Shown here one piece after another: positions 8,043-15,957 of a stretch of 64,000 nt of DNA (its first letter is position 1; each line of letters opens with the position of its first letter). The DNA is from DATCLS01 sp036563805 (GTDB lineage Bacteria; Actinomycetota; Acidimicrobiia; Acidimicrobiales; VFJN01), in contig DATCLS010000096.1 of assembly GCA_036563805.1 (NCBI GenBank), positions 34,143 to 98,142 on the forward strand. The letters run 5' to 3'. The notes beneath the pieces are model-generated. The model made no database searches, was not told the origin of the DNA, and was given only the letters and a program-made list of their open reading frames with translations. Position numbers and translations under genes: made by a program.

Positions 8043-9503
8043 TCACCCGGGCCAGATGATCGACTGCGGCTCGCTGTAGGCGTACAGGCCGAAGATGCCC
8101 CGGTCGCGCCCGACGCCCGACTGCTTGAAGCCACCGAAGGCGGCCTCCTGGCTCTGCTGGGCCGTGTTGAGGGCCACGCTGCCGGTCCGCAGCTGGCGGG
8201 CCACCCGCACGCCCCGGGACGAGTCGGCGGTGAACACGTAGTCGTTGAGGCCGAACTCGGTGTCGTTGGCCAGGGCGATGCCCTCCTCCTCGGTGTCGAA
8301 GGGCAGGGCGACGACGACGGGGCCGAAGATCTCCTCGCGCACGACCCGCATGTCGGGCTTACAGTCGGCGATGAGCGTCGGCGCCGCCCAGAAGCCCTTG
8401 TCGAAGTCGGGGCGCTCGCCACCGACCAGGAGGTTGCCGCCCTCCTCGACGCCGGACCGGACGTAGCCCTCGATGCGATCGCGCTGGGCGGCCGAGATGA
8501 CCGGGCCGACGACCGTGTCCTCGGCCAGCGGATCGCCGATCTTCATGTGCTCGGCCGCGGCCTGGAGGCCAGCCACCACCTTGTCGTAGATGCCCCGCTG
8601 GGCGATGAGCCGGGTGGGGGCGGTGCAGATCTGGCCGGAGTGGAAGGCCCACACGCTGGCGACGGCCCCCACCGCGGTCTGGACGTCGGCGTCGTCGAAC
8701 ACGAGCGCCGCCCCCTTGCCGCCCAGCTCGAGCAGCTGGCGCTTCATGCCCCGGCCGGCCACCTCGCCGATGCGCCGGCCCACGGCCGTGGAGCCGGTGA
8801 AGCTGACCATGTCGATGTGCGGGCCCTCGACCAGGGCCTCGCCCACGTCCGCGCCGCTGCCGGTCACGATGTTGACCACGCCCGGCGGGAAGCCGGCCTC
8901 CTGCACCAGGTCGGCGAAGCGCAGCACGGCCAGGGGGTCCTGCGGGGCCGGCTTGACCACGACCGTGTTGCCCATGGCGAGGGCCGGCCCGATCTTCCCG
9001 GCCATGTTGACCAGCGGGAAGTTGTAGGGGGTGATGCACGACACGACGCCCACCGGGCGGCGCTCGACGATGGCGCCCAACAGGCCGCCGGGGGCCAGGG
9101 CGGTCGACGGCATCTCGACCGGGGGCAGCGGCACGCTGGTCGGCTCGTGGACGGCCCGGGCGAAGCGGCGGAAGCGCTCGATGGCCTGCGGGATCTGCAT
9201 GGTGGAGGTCACCCGCAGCGTGGCCCCGGTCTCGGCCTGGACGAGGGGCACCAGGTCGTCGGCCGCCTCGGCCAGCAGGTCGGCCAGCCGCGCCAGCAGG
9301 GCGCTGCGCTCCTCGGGGGAGGTCCGGCTCCAGGCCGGGAACGCCTCGGCGGCCGCCGCGGCCGCGGCATGGGCCTGCGCCACCGACGCCTCGGGCGCCG
9401 CACCGACGACCTCCTCGGTGGCCGGGTTGACCACGTCGTAGGTCCCCCGCTCGCCGGATGCACGATCGCCGCCTATGAGCATCGTGTACATCTCGCCCCT
9501 CAC
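8043..9503 (-). CDS. NAD(P)-dependent aldehyde dehydrogenase
   Basis: A 486-residue ALDH-superfamily enzyme. Motifs are PYNFP, the cofactor segment FTGSTAVGRRI, the general base Glu in LELGGK, the nucleophile Cys in SGQICTAP and the C-terminal EEIFGPVV. The likely reaction is oxidation of the aldehyde made by the co-transcribed alcohol dehydrogenase. The start is ambiguous. GTG 9503 has a TACTGT -10 hexamer 6 bp upstream (leaderless), whereas ATG 9491 has AGGGGCGAG just before it. A KstR-type palindrome overlaps the -10, and a CTGAC palindrome lies about 90 bp further up, so it may be subject to two repressors. Confidence 0.88.
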   Translation of the reverse strand: MRGEMYTMLIGGDRASGERGTYDVVNPATEEVVGAAPEASVAQAHAAAAAAAEAFPAWSRTSPEERSALLARLADLLAEAADDLVPLVQAETGATLRVTSTMQIPQAIERFRRFARAVHEPTSVPLPPVEMPSTALAPGGLLGAIVERRPVGVVSCITPYNFPLVNMAGKIGPALAMGNTVVVKPAPQDPLAVLRFADLVQEAGFPPGVVNIVTGSGADVGEALVEGPHIDMVSFTGSTAVGRRIGEVAGRGMKRQLLELGGKGAALVFDDADVQTAVGAVASVWAFHSGQICTAPTRLIAQRGIYDKVVAGLQAAAEHMKIGDPLAEDTVVGPVISAAQRDRIEGYVRSGVEEGGNLLVGGERPDFDKGFWAAPTLIADCKPDMRVVREEIFGPVVVALPFDTEEEGIALANDTEFGLNDYVFTADSSRGVRVARQLRTGSVALNTAQQSQEAAFGGFKQSGVGRDRGIFGLYAYSEPQSIIWPG

Positions 9504-9509
9504 AGTCTC

Positions 9510-9527
9510 ACAGTAGAACGTGTTCTA
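9510..9527 (-). promoter_or_regulatory. KstR-consensus operator overlapping -10 of ALDH gene
   Basis: TAGAACGTGTTCTA at 9514-9527 is a 6-2-6 inverted repeat that fits the published mycobacterial KstR consensus TNNAACNNGTTNNA at every defined position. The minus-strand -10 hexamer TACTGT (9510-9515) abuts it, 6 bp from GTG 9503. Control by a KstR-like cholesterol-catabolism repressor is inferred. No KstR gene is identified in the window. Confidence 0.65.
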
Positions 9528-9593
9528 ATTTCGGGCAACGCCCTGGACAGGCCACCCGGACCGGCTCGCCGGCCGGGGTGGCTTCCCGAGGGT

Positions 9594-9612
9594 ATCTGAC
9601 GTACTGTCAGAT
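9594..9612. promoter_or_regulatory. Palindromic operator, copy 2 (ATCTGAC-N5-GTCAGAT)
   Basis: The arms are identical to the copy at 3875, with GTACT as the spacer. It lies 89 bp upstream of the amidohydrolase ATG and about 90 bp from the aldehyde dehydrogenase start, in the shared divergent region. A weaker GC-rich dyad (9551-9582) separates it from the KstR-like box. Confidence 0.7.
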
Positions 9613-9701
9613 TTGCTGCCGAACGCCGATCGCGCACACCGAGCGCCGAGCAGCGCCCGACGCACGCCGAACGAACGCCCGTCGCCGCGGAGGAGGGACC
9701 G

Positions 9702-10940
9702 ATGAGCGAGAGCGCCGAGGTCGAGATCCCGAGGATCATCTCGGTGGACGACCACGTCGTCGAACCACCCGACCTGTGGACCAGCCGCCTACCGGCCCGC
9801 TACCGCGACCGGGGGCCGCGGGTCGAGCGGGACACCGCCCGCTTCTCGTTCAAGGGCGGCAACTTCACCTACGAGAAGGGCGTCGAGGGCGGCGAGCCCT
9901 GCGACTGGTGGATCTACGACGACCTCGTCTACCCCTTCCCCAAGCTGTCGGCGGCCATCGGCTTCGACGACCTCGACGTCACGCCGACGACCTTCGACGA
10001 CATCCGCCCCGGCTGCTGGAAGCAGAAGGAGCGGCTGGCCGACATGGACGCCAACCACGTGGAGGCGTCGATCTGCTTCCCCAACACGCTGCCCCGGTTC
10101 TGCGGGCAGACGTTCTACGAGCAGGGGGTCAAGCGCGAGGGCGGCGATCCCGAGCTCGCGCTGCTGTGCGTGCAGGCCTACAACGACTGGATGATCGAGG
10201 AGTGGTGCGCCGGCGAGGGCAAGGGCCGGCTCATCCCGCTCACCATGATCCCGCTGTGGGACGCCGAGCTGGCGGCCGCCGAGGTCCGCCGGTGCGCGGA
10301 CCGGGGGAGCCACGCCGTGGCGTTCTCGGAGAACCCCCACCCGCTCGGGCTGCCGTCGATCCACTCCGGGCATTGGGACCCGTTCTTCGCCGCCTGCCAG
10401 GAGACCGAGACCGTGGTGTGCATGCACATCGGGTCGTCGTCGCGCATGCCGGCCACCTCGCCCGACGCGCCGTTCATCGTGTCGTCGACGCTCACCTTCC
10501 AGAACGCCATGGGCTCGATGCTCGACTACATCTTCTCGGGCACGCTCGAGCGGTTCCCCACGCTGAAGATCGCCTACTCCGAGGGCCAGGTGGGCTGGAT
10601 GCCGTACGTCATCGAGCGGGCCGACAAGCTGTGGGCCGAGCGGGCGGCCAACGACTTCGGCAGCAACCTGCCCAACCCGCCGTCGAGCTACATCCCGGGC
10701 CGAATCTACGGCTGCATCTTCGACGACGAGATCGGCCTGCAGAACCGGGACGTGATCGGCATGGACCAGATCTGCTTCGAGACCGACTATCCGCACGCGG
10801 ACTCGACCTTCCCCCACTCCAAGAAGGTGGCGGCCGACATCTGCGCGGAGGCGGGTCTGGACGAGACCGAGACGTGGAAGCTGCTGCGAGGAAACGCCAT
10901 CAAGGCCTTCGGCCTGGAGCGTTGGGGGATCACCGAATGA
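9702..10940 (+). CDS. Amidohydrolase-2 family protein
   Basis: A 412-residue TIM-barrel metal-dependent hydrolase or decarboxylase of the amidohydrolase-2 group. It begins with the metal-site motif SVDDHVVEP (residues about 14-22). It also has a conserved His region in CMHIGSSSRMP and the C-terminal segment CFETDYPHADSTFPHS with the metal Asp. Such proteins are common in actinobacterial catabolic clusters for aromatics and steroids, but the substrate cannot be read from sequence. GGAGGAGGGA lies 5 bp before the ATG. Its stop overlaps the next gene start (ATGA), so the two are translationally coupled. Confidence 0.8.
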   Translation: MSESAEVEIPRIISVDDHVVEPPDLWTSRLPARYRDRGPRVERDTARFSFKGGNFTYEKGVEGGEPCDWWIYDDLVYPFPKLSAAIGFDDLDVTPTTFDDIRPGCWKQKERLADMDANHVEASICFPNTLPRFCGQTFYEQGVKREGGDPELALLCVQAYNDWMIEEWCAGEGKGRLIPLTMIPLWDAELAAAEVRRCADRGSHAVAFSENPHPLGLPSIHSGHWDPFFAACQETETVVCMHIGSSSRMPATSPDAPFIVSSTLTFQNAMGSMLDYIFSGTLERFPTLKIAYSEGQVGWMPYVIERADKLWAERAANDFGSNLPNPPSSYIPGRIYGCIFDDEIGLQNRDVIGMDQICFETDYPHADSTFPHSKKVAADICAEAGLDETETWKLLRGNAIKAFGLERWGITE

Positions 10941-11752
10941 CGACGACCGAGGACCACATGGACCGCACGAACGCCGACGACGCCGACCTCGGCGGCGAGA
11001 TCGAGCTGGGCAGCGCGCTGTTCACGCTGGTCGAGCCGCATCGCGGCCGCGAGGTCGAGTACAACCGCTGGTACGAGCGCGACCACTTCTACGCCGGGTG
11101 CATGGTCGGCCCCTGGTACTTCGCCGGCCGGCGCTGGGTCGCCACCCGCGACCTCAAGGACCAGCGCATCACCAGCGACGCCGGGCCGCTGTTCGGCGAC
11201 GACCGGCTGGGCTCGTACCTCGCCACCTACTGGGTGCTGAAGGGCCGGTTCGAGGAGAACACGGACTGGTCGCTGCGCCAGGTGCACTGGCTGCACACCA
11301 ACGGCCGGATGTTCGCCGAGCGCGACCACATCCACACGCTCCTCTACATGTACGGCGGGGCCGAGGCGCGGGACGAGGACGGCGTTCCCCCCGAGCTCGC
11401 CCTCGACCACCCGTATGCGGCCCTGGGCGCGGTGATCGTGGAGAAGAGGGGCGACGGCGCCTTCCCCCGGCCGACGGCGGCCCTGGCCGCCGGCTCCCCG
11501 GTGGCGCAGGTGCTGTCGTTCACCGCCGTGCCGCTGCCGGCCGACGCCCCCGTCACCCAGCCGGGCACCGAGGGGCTCGAGAAGCGCGAGCTGCAGCTGT
11601 GGTTCGCCGAGGACGAGCCGGGCGCCTGGTGGGACCGGGCCCGGGCCTACGCGGACGAGGTGTCCGCCTCGGGCGCCGGCGTCGTGCGCTGGGCGTCGCC
11701 GTTCATCCCCACCATCCCGGGGACCGACACCTACACCGACCAGCTCTGGTAG
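10937..11752 (+). CDS. Hypothetical protein coupled to amidohydrolase, possible EthD-like fold
   Basis: A 271-residue protein with a 4-bp ATGA overlap with the amidohydrolase. It is Trp/Tyr-rich. It contains NRWYERDHFYAGCMVGPWYFAGRRWVA (about residues 44-70) and a later repeat of similar character (LWFAEDEPGAWWDRARAYADEV). This loosely recalls ferredoxin-like dimeric alpha/beta-barrel proteins of the EthD or Dabb kind. That resemblance is weak and I do not claim a function. The tight coupling suggests work on the same substrate as the amidohydrolase. Confidence 0.65.
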   Translation: MTTTEDHMDRTNADDADLGGEIELGSALFTLVEPHRGREVEYNRWYERDHFYAGCMVGPWYFAGRRWVATRDLKDQRITSDAGPLFGDDRLGSYLATYWVLKGRFEENTDWSLRQVHWLHTNGRMFAERDHIHTLLYMYGGAEARDEDGVPPELALDHPYAALGAVIVEKRGDGAFPRPTAALAAGSPVAQVLSFTAVPLPADAPVTQPGTEGLEKRELQLWFAEDEPGAWWDRARAYADEVSASGAGVVRWASPFIPTIPGTDTYTDQLW

Positions 11753-11780
11753 CCGGGCTCGGGCCCGTACGGCAGCGCGC

Positions 11781-12380
11781 CTACGCGGCCGCCACCCAGC
11801 ACCCCGCCAGGTGGTCGTCGACCAGGCCGGCGGCCTGCATGAACGCGTAGGCCACGACCGGGCCGACGAACCGGAAGCCCCGTTTGCGCAGGTCTTTGGA
11901 CAGCGCCGTCGCCTCGGGCGAGGTGCTGGGCACCTCGGCCAGCGTGGCGCGCCGCGGGCTCGGCACCGACGCGTCGGGAGCGTGCGCCCAGACCACGTCG
12001 ACCAGCGTCTCGCCCGCCTCGTGCAGGGCGGCCACCGCTCGGGCGTTGGCGATGGTCGCCTCGACCTTGGCCCGATTGCGGACGATGCGGGCGTCGCCCA
12101 GCAGCCGGGTCACCTCGGCCTCGCCGTAGGCCGCCAGCCGCTCGGGCTCGAAGCCCTCGAAGGCGGCGCGGAACCCGGCACGCTTGCGGAGGATCAGGGC
12201 CCACGACAGCCCGGACTGGAACGTCTCGAGGCACAGCAGCTCGAACAGCCGGCGCTCGTCGCGCAGCGGCCGCCCCCACTCGTCGTCGTGGTAGGCGACG
12301 TAGCCGGGGTCGGTGCCGGCCCAGGCACACCGAGCCCGGCCGTCGTCGCCTACCACGAGGTCTTTCATGTCGTTTGGCAT
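11781..12380 (-). CDS. tag: DNA-3-methyladenine glycosylase I
   Basis: A 199-residue Tag-family base-excision repair enzyme that removes 3-methyladenine. It has the family signature RCAWAGTDPGYVAYHDDEWGRP near the N-terminus (zinc Cys and His) and GLSWALILRKR. The C-terminal zinc pair is in DDHLAGCW. The ATG at 12380 is set by a minus-strand TAGGGT -10 at 12388-12393, 7 bp upstream with no Shine-Dalgarno. A second ATG at 12368 is an alternative. It is a housekeeping gene with no functional link to its neighbours. Confidence 0.93.
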   Translation of the reverse strand: MPNDMKDLVVGDDGRARCAWAGTDPGYVAYHDDEWGRPLRDERRLFELLCLETFQSGLSWALILRKRAGFRAAFEGFEPERLAAYGEAEVTRLLGDARIVRNRAKVEATIANARAVAALHEAGETLVDVVWAHAPDASVPSPRRATLAEVPSTSPEATALSKDLRKRGFRFVGPVVAYAFMQAAGLVDDHLAGCWVAAA

Positions 12381-12533
12381 GCCACCGACCCTACTCAGGG
12401 GGTGTGACAGCCAGGCCCGGACCAAGCGATTCCGGCACCCGGTGGTCCCGACCGCCGGGCCCGCGGCCAAACGACCCCGGGCTCGGCCGGCTCCGGGCCC
12501 GGCCCGGCCGGGTACGAGCCAGACCCGGCCCGA

Positions 12534-13400
12534 TCAGAACCGGTACACCCGCTCGGCGTTGCCTCGGTAGAAGGCCGCCTGCTGCTCGGGGGTGCCGCTT
12601 CCCACGACCGCGTCCAGCGTGCGGGCCAGGTCCGCGTACGAGCCCCCCATGGTCTCGATCGGCATGTTGGAGCCGAACACCACGCGGTCCCACCCGAACA
12701 GCTCGAGGGCCCGCTCCAGCCAGGGGCGCAGCGCGGCCTCGCCCAGGTCGCGGGTCACCATCCCCAGACCCGAGAGCTTGCACAGCGCCCGCTCGCCGGT
12801 GGACGAGGCGAAGGCGGCCAAAGCGGCCTCCCAGACGCGTCGGCTGTCCTCGTCGGTGCCGGTCGGCCAGCCGGTGTGCTCGAGGACGACCGGGAGGTCG
12901 GGGTAGCGGGCCAGGGTGGCGGTCCAGCCCGGCAGCTCGCCGGGGTTGGTGACCAGGTCGAAGATCAGGTCGCGCTCGGCCAGCCAGTCCAGCACGGTGC
13001 GGGCGGCGGCCGAGTCGGGCGCCATCCCGTCGAGCACCCGGACCCCCCGGAACCGGGGCGACCGGGCCTGCTGCTCGAGGTCGGCCCGCATCTGGGCCTC
13101 GTCGAGCGTGGGGTCGACGGTGCCGATCGCCACCAGGTCGACGCCGTGGCGGTCGGCGACCTCGTCGAGCCAGGCGGCCTCGTCGAGGTAGGCGCGGGGC
13201 TTGGTCGTGGCCGAGACGTGGACGAGCTTGACGACGTCCAGGCCGGCCTCGGCGGCCGCGGCCCGGTACTCGTCGACCCCGAAGTCGCGGTACAGGTCGG
13301 GCACCGACAGCTGGTCGGCCCACACCCGCAGGCCGGGGTACCAGTCGTGGTTGGTCACGTCGATCAGGTGCATGTGGCTGTCGACGACGGTGGTCGTCAC
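12534..13400 (-). CDS. Amidohydrolase-2 family TIM-barrel hydrolase
   Basis: A 288-residue protein starting MTTTVVDSHMHLID, the first metal-binding HxH motif of the amidohydrolase-2 family (lactonase or dicarboxylate decarboxylase type). Also visible are LEHTGWP and the C-terminal FGSNMPIE, where related hydrolases have a metal-site Asp and this one has Asn. The GTG start follows AAGGAG by 6 bp. It lies 62 bp downstream of, and on the same strand as, the LLM oxidoreductase gene, so the two may form one transcript. A role in hydrolysing a lactone or decarboxylating an acid is only a family-level guess. Confidence 0.8.
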   Translation of the reverse strand: MTTTVVDSHMHLIDVTNHDWYPGLRVWADQLSVPDLYRDFGVDEYRAAAAEAGLDVVKLVHVSATTKPRAYLDEAAWLDEVADRHGVDLVAIGTVDPTLDEAQMRADLEQQARSPRFRGVRVLDGMAPDSAAARTVLDWLAERDLIFDLVTNPGELPGWTATLARYPDLPVVLEHTGWPTGTDEDSRRVWEAALAAFASSTGERALCKLSGLGMVTRDLGEAALRPWLERALELFGWDRVVFGSNMPIETMGGSYADLARTLDAVVGSGTPEQQAAFYRGNAERVYRF

Positions 13401-13460
13401 GGCGGCTCCTTCACATCGAGCTCGGCGGATCGGACGGCGACGGGTTTGAGGTGTGGCCCG

Positions 13461-14471
13461 TCACCAGGACTTGAGCGTGGGGAGGACCTCCTCGGCGAAC
13501 TTGACCATCGACTCGTGGCCCTCGCCGCGCAGGTCGATGCCGGGCGCTGGCCCGAACACCACGATGTCGGTGAGGCCCAGGTCGGTCACGAACGGCCGCA
13601 GGGTCTCGAGCACGGTGTCGGCGTCGCCGATCAGCTCGTTGGCCCGGTAGGCCTCGGGCGACGGCTCGAGGCCGTAGTCGAGGTCGGGGTCGCCGAACTC
13701 GGTGCGGATCTGCCGGTAGTAGTCCCAGCGGTGGAAGTAGAGGTGCCGGTTGCGGGCCCACACCGCCTCGGGGTCCTCGTCGGTCACCGTGATGGCCCAC
13801 GGGTTCGACACCCGGAACGAGGCGGGGTCGTGGCCCGCCTTGCTGAGCGCTTCGCGGTAGGCCTCGTGGACGGCCGGGTCGACGGAGGCGCCGGCCAGGT
13901 TGGCGCCGACCCGCCCGGCCCGCTCGGCGGCCGCCGTGGTGGTGGCCGCCACCCACAGCGGGGGGTGGGGCTGCTGGACCGGGGTGGGCTGCACCTGCAT
14001 GTCGGTGATGGTGTGGTACCGCCCCTCGAAGGAGAACGGCTGACCTTTCCAGCCCAGCCGGAGCAGCTCGATGGCCTCATCCATGCGCGACGGCCGGCTG
14101 CGGGGGTCGTAGCCGAACGCCCGGTACTCGGCCACGCGGTGCCCGATGCCGATGCCCACGTCCAGCCGGCCGCCGGACAGCTGGTCGAGCACCGCGGTCT
14201 CCTGGGCCAAGGCCAGCGGGTGGTGCAGTGGGGCGATGTAGATGTACGAGCCGACCCGAGCCGTCGTCGTCCGGTCGATGAGCCGGCTGAGGAAGATCGG
14301 CATCGACGGGCCGTAGCCGTCGTCGGTGAAGAAGTGCTCCTGGACGAGCAGCGAGTCGAAGCCGAGCCGCTCCGCCTCCTGGAACGCCCACAGGCACTCG
14401 TCCCACAGCTCCGTCCAGGACTGTTCGCGGTGCGGCGAGCGCCTGATCTCCAGCGTGAAGCCGACGCGCAT
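13461..14471 (-). CDS. LLM-class flavin/F420-dependent oxidoreductase
   Basis: A 336-residue luciferase-like monooxygenase-fold protein. Visible family features are the N-terminal MRVGFTLEIR strand, LVQEHFFTDDG, and the central GGRLDVGIGIGHRVAEYRAFG that contacts the FMN or F420 phosphate. The ATG at 14471 is chosen over upstream in-frame starts because AAGGAGA lies 6 bp before it and homologues begin at this strand. The upstream region shared with the arsR gene holds a 6-4-6 dyad. The cofactor (FMN or F420) and substrate are not determinable. Confidence 0.85.
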   Translation of the reverse strand: MRVGFTLEIRRSPHREQSWTELWDECLWAFQEAERLGFDSLLVQEHFFTDDGYGPSMPIFLSRLIDRTTTARVGSYIYIAPLHHPLALAQETAVLDQLSGGRLDVGIGIGHRVAEYRAFGYDPRSRPSRMDEAIELLRLGWKGQPFSFEGRYHTITDMQVQPTPVQQPHPPLWVAATTTAAAERAGRVGANLAGASVDPAVHEAYREALSKAGHDPASFRVSNPWAITVTDEDPEAVWARNRHLYFHRWDYYRQIRTEFGDPDLDYGLEPSPEAYRANELIGDADTVLETLRPFVTDLGLTDIVVFGPAPGIDLRGEGHESMVKFAEEVLPTLKSW

Positions 14472-14507
14472 GGATCGTCTCCTTCGCGTTGCCTGTCCAC
14501 CGTGAGT

Positions 14508-14523
14508 GTTGGTCGCCACCAAC
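14508..14523. promoter_or_regulatory. Inverted repeat GTTGGT-N4-ACCAAC
   Basis: A perfect 6-4-6 dyad in the 133-bp divergent region between the LLM gene (start 14471) and arsR (start 14605). It lies 37 bp from the LLM start and is a candidate operator for either gene. The binding protein is unknown. Confidence 0.45.
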
Positions 14524-14568
14524 TGTGCCGGTTTAGCGCCTGTTCGGTCCACTTCGACACTCCATGCC

Positions 14569-14597
14569 TTGACGGAAATATTCTCAACTGGTTATAT
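14569..14597 (+). promoter_or_regulatory. Leaderless arsR promoter with embedded AACTGGTT dyad
   Basis: TTGACG at 14569-14574 and TTATAT at 14592-14597 are separated by 17 bp, the best sigma-A-like promoter in the window. Only 7 bp remain before ATG 14605, so transcription should start at or next to the A of the start codon. CTCAACTGGTTATA (14583-14596) overlaps the -10. It differs from the KstR consensus only at its first base. Confidence 0.7.
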
Positions 14598-14604
14598 ACC
14601 TACG

Positions 14605-15033
14605 ATGGCATCGACGTTCGAGGTGCTGGCCGAGCCGACGCGGCGCAAGATGCTCGACCTCCTGCTCGAGCGGCCCCGGCCGGTGGGCGAGCTGACCGAG
14701 GAGCTGGGTCTGAGCCAGCCGGGCACGTCGAAGCACCTCCGGGTGCTGCGCGAGGCCGGGCTGGTCCGCGTCCGCCGCGACAAGCAGCGGCGCTGGTACG
14801 AGCTGCGCCCCGAGCCCCTGGCCGAGGTCGACGCCTGGCTGGAGCCCTACCGCACCCTGTGGCGCCGCAGCTTCGACCGGCTCGAGCGCCACCTCGACGC
14901 CATGCCCGACGGCCCCGATGGCTCCGACGACGTCGCCGTCGGCGCCGACCGCCCCGACGGCGAGGCCCACGGCGACACGGTCGGCGACCTCGCCGTCGAC
15001 ACCCCCGCCCACGACCGAGAGGACCACGGATGA
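14605..15033 (+). CDS. ArsR-family winged-helix repressor
   Basis: A 142-residue regulator. Residues 1-90 form a winged helix, with FEVLAEPTRRKMLDLLLERP, recognition region LSQPGTSKHLRVLREAGLVRVRRDKQRRWYEL, and WRRSFDRLERHLD. No metal-ligand Cys motif is visible. It resembles the ArsR subgroup encoded next to SRPBCC/AHSA1 proteins rather than metal sensors. The C-terminal 45 residues are an acidic Asp/Gly-rich tail. The message is predicted leaderless. The stop overlaps the SRPBCC start (ATGA), giving strong coupling. Confidence 0.88.
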   Translation: MASTFEVLAEPTRRKMLDLLLERPRPVGELTEELGLSQPGTSKHLRVLREAGLVRVRRDKQRRWYELRPEPLAEVDAWLEPYRTLWRRSFDRLERHLDAMPDGPDGSDDVAVGADRPDGEAHGDTVGDLAVDTPAHDREDHG

Positions 15034-15902
15034 ACGAGACCCTGACCACCGAAGGGGGGCGCACGGTGCTGCGCATGGAGCGCCGGTTCGCCCACCCCGT
15101 CGACAAGGTGTGGCGGGCCCTCAGCGAGCCCGACGAGCTCGTCCACTGGTTCCCCTCCAAGGTCGAGCTCGACCCGGCGGTGGGCGGGAAGGTCCGCTTC
15201 ATCGAGGAGGGCGACGAGTACCCCAGCCTCGACGGCGAGATCACCGACCTCGACCCGCCCCGCCTCATCGCCTACACGTGGGACGACGACCACCTGCGGT
15301 GGGAGCTGCGGCCCGACGGTGACGGCTGCGTCCTCACGCTCACCCACACGTTCGGCGACCGCTACGGGGCGGGCAGCTTCGCCACCGGGTGGACGGTCTG
15401 CATCGACGCCCTGGGGGCCCGCCTGGCCGGCGAGCCGCCGCCCGAGCACGTCGGGAGCCTCGACGTCTTCGCCGACCTGCACGAGCGGTTCGTCGAGCGC
15501 TTCGGCCTGACGGAGCCGATGGTCCGCCGCACCGGCGAGGGCTGGAGCGTGCGGATCGAGCGCCAGCTCGTCGGGCCGATCGACGCCGTGTGGCGGGCGC
15601 TGGCCGGCGGCGCCGAGGTGACGGTGGCGTCCCGCCCGCCCTCGGGCCTCACCACGCCCGCCTTCCCGGCCGGGCCGGTGGTGACCACCGATCCACCCGC
15701 CCTGGTCGCCTACCGGTGGCCGCCCACGGGCGACCCCGCCGGCACCGTGAGGTGGGAGCTGTCGCCCGGGGCCGGCGGCGCCCGCCTGATCGTGACGGTG
15801 ACGGTCCCGACCGCGCTCGCCGACCAGCGGGCGATCGCCGGCGCCACCTGGCGGGCCCGGGTCGAGGAGGTGGCCCGCCAGGTGCGCGAGCTGCCGGCCT
15901 GA
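15030..15902 (+). CDS. Tandem SRPBCC (AHSA1-type) domain protein
   Basis: A 290-residue protein with two START/Bet v1-like domains. The first (about residues 15-150) has RRFAHPVDKVWRALSEPDELVHWFPSKVELD. The second (about 165-288) repeats the pattern from IERQLVGPIDAVWRALAGG but lacks the conserved W-F acceptor segment, so it appears diverged. AHSA1-like proteins bind hydrophobic ligands and in this gene pairing are controlled by the co-encoded ArsR regulator. GAGAGGA precedes the ATG. A ligand-sensing or conjugating role is inferred from context only. Confidence 0.85.
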   Translation: MNETLTTEGGRTVLRMERRFAHPVDKVWRALSEPDELVHWFPSKVELDPAVGGKVRFIEEGDEYPSLDGEITDLDPPRLIAYTWDDDHLRWELRPDGDGCVLTLTHTFGDRYGAGSFATGWTVCIDALGARLAGEPPPEHVGSLDVFADLHERFVERFGLTEPMVRRTGEGWSVRIERQLVGPIDAVWRALAGGAEVTVASRPPSGLTTPAFPAGPVVTTDPPALVAYRWPPTGDPAGTVRWELSPGAGGARLIVTVTVPTALADQRAIAGATWRARVEEVARQVRELPA

Positions 15903-15957
15903 GCCCCGGTGTGCGGGCCCGCCGGGCCACCGGTCCGCTCCGCCGGGGACGAGCGGG

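Noticed and set aside
12876..15029. Long plus-strand open frame leading into the SRPBCC gene
   Set aside because: It is antisense to the amidohydrolase and LLM genes and then crosses arsR. Only the part from ATG 15,030 has protein-family features.
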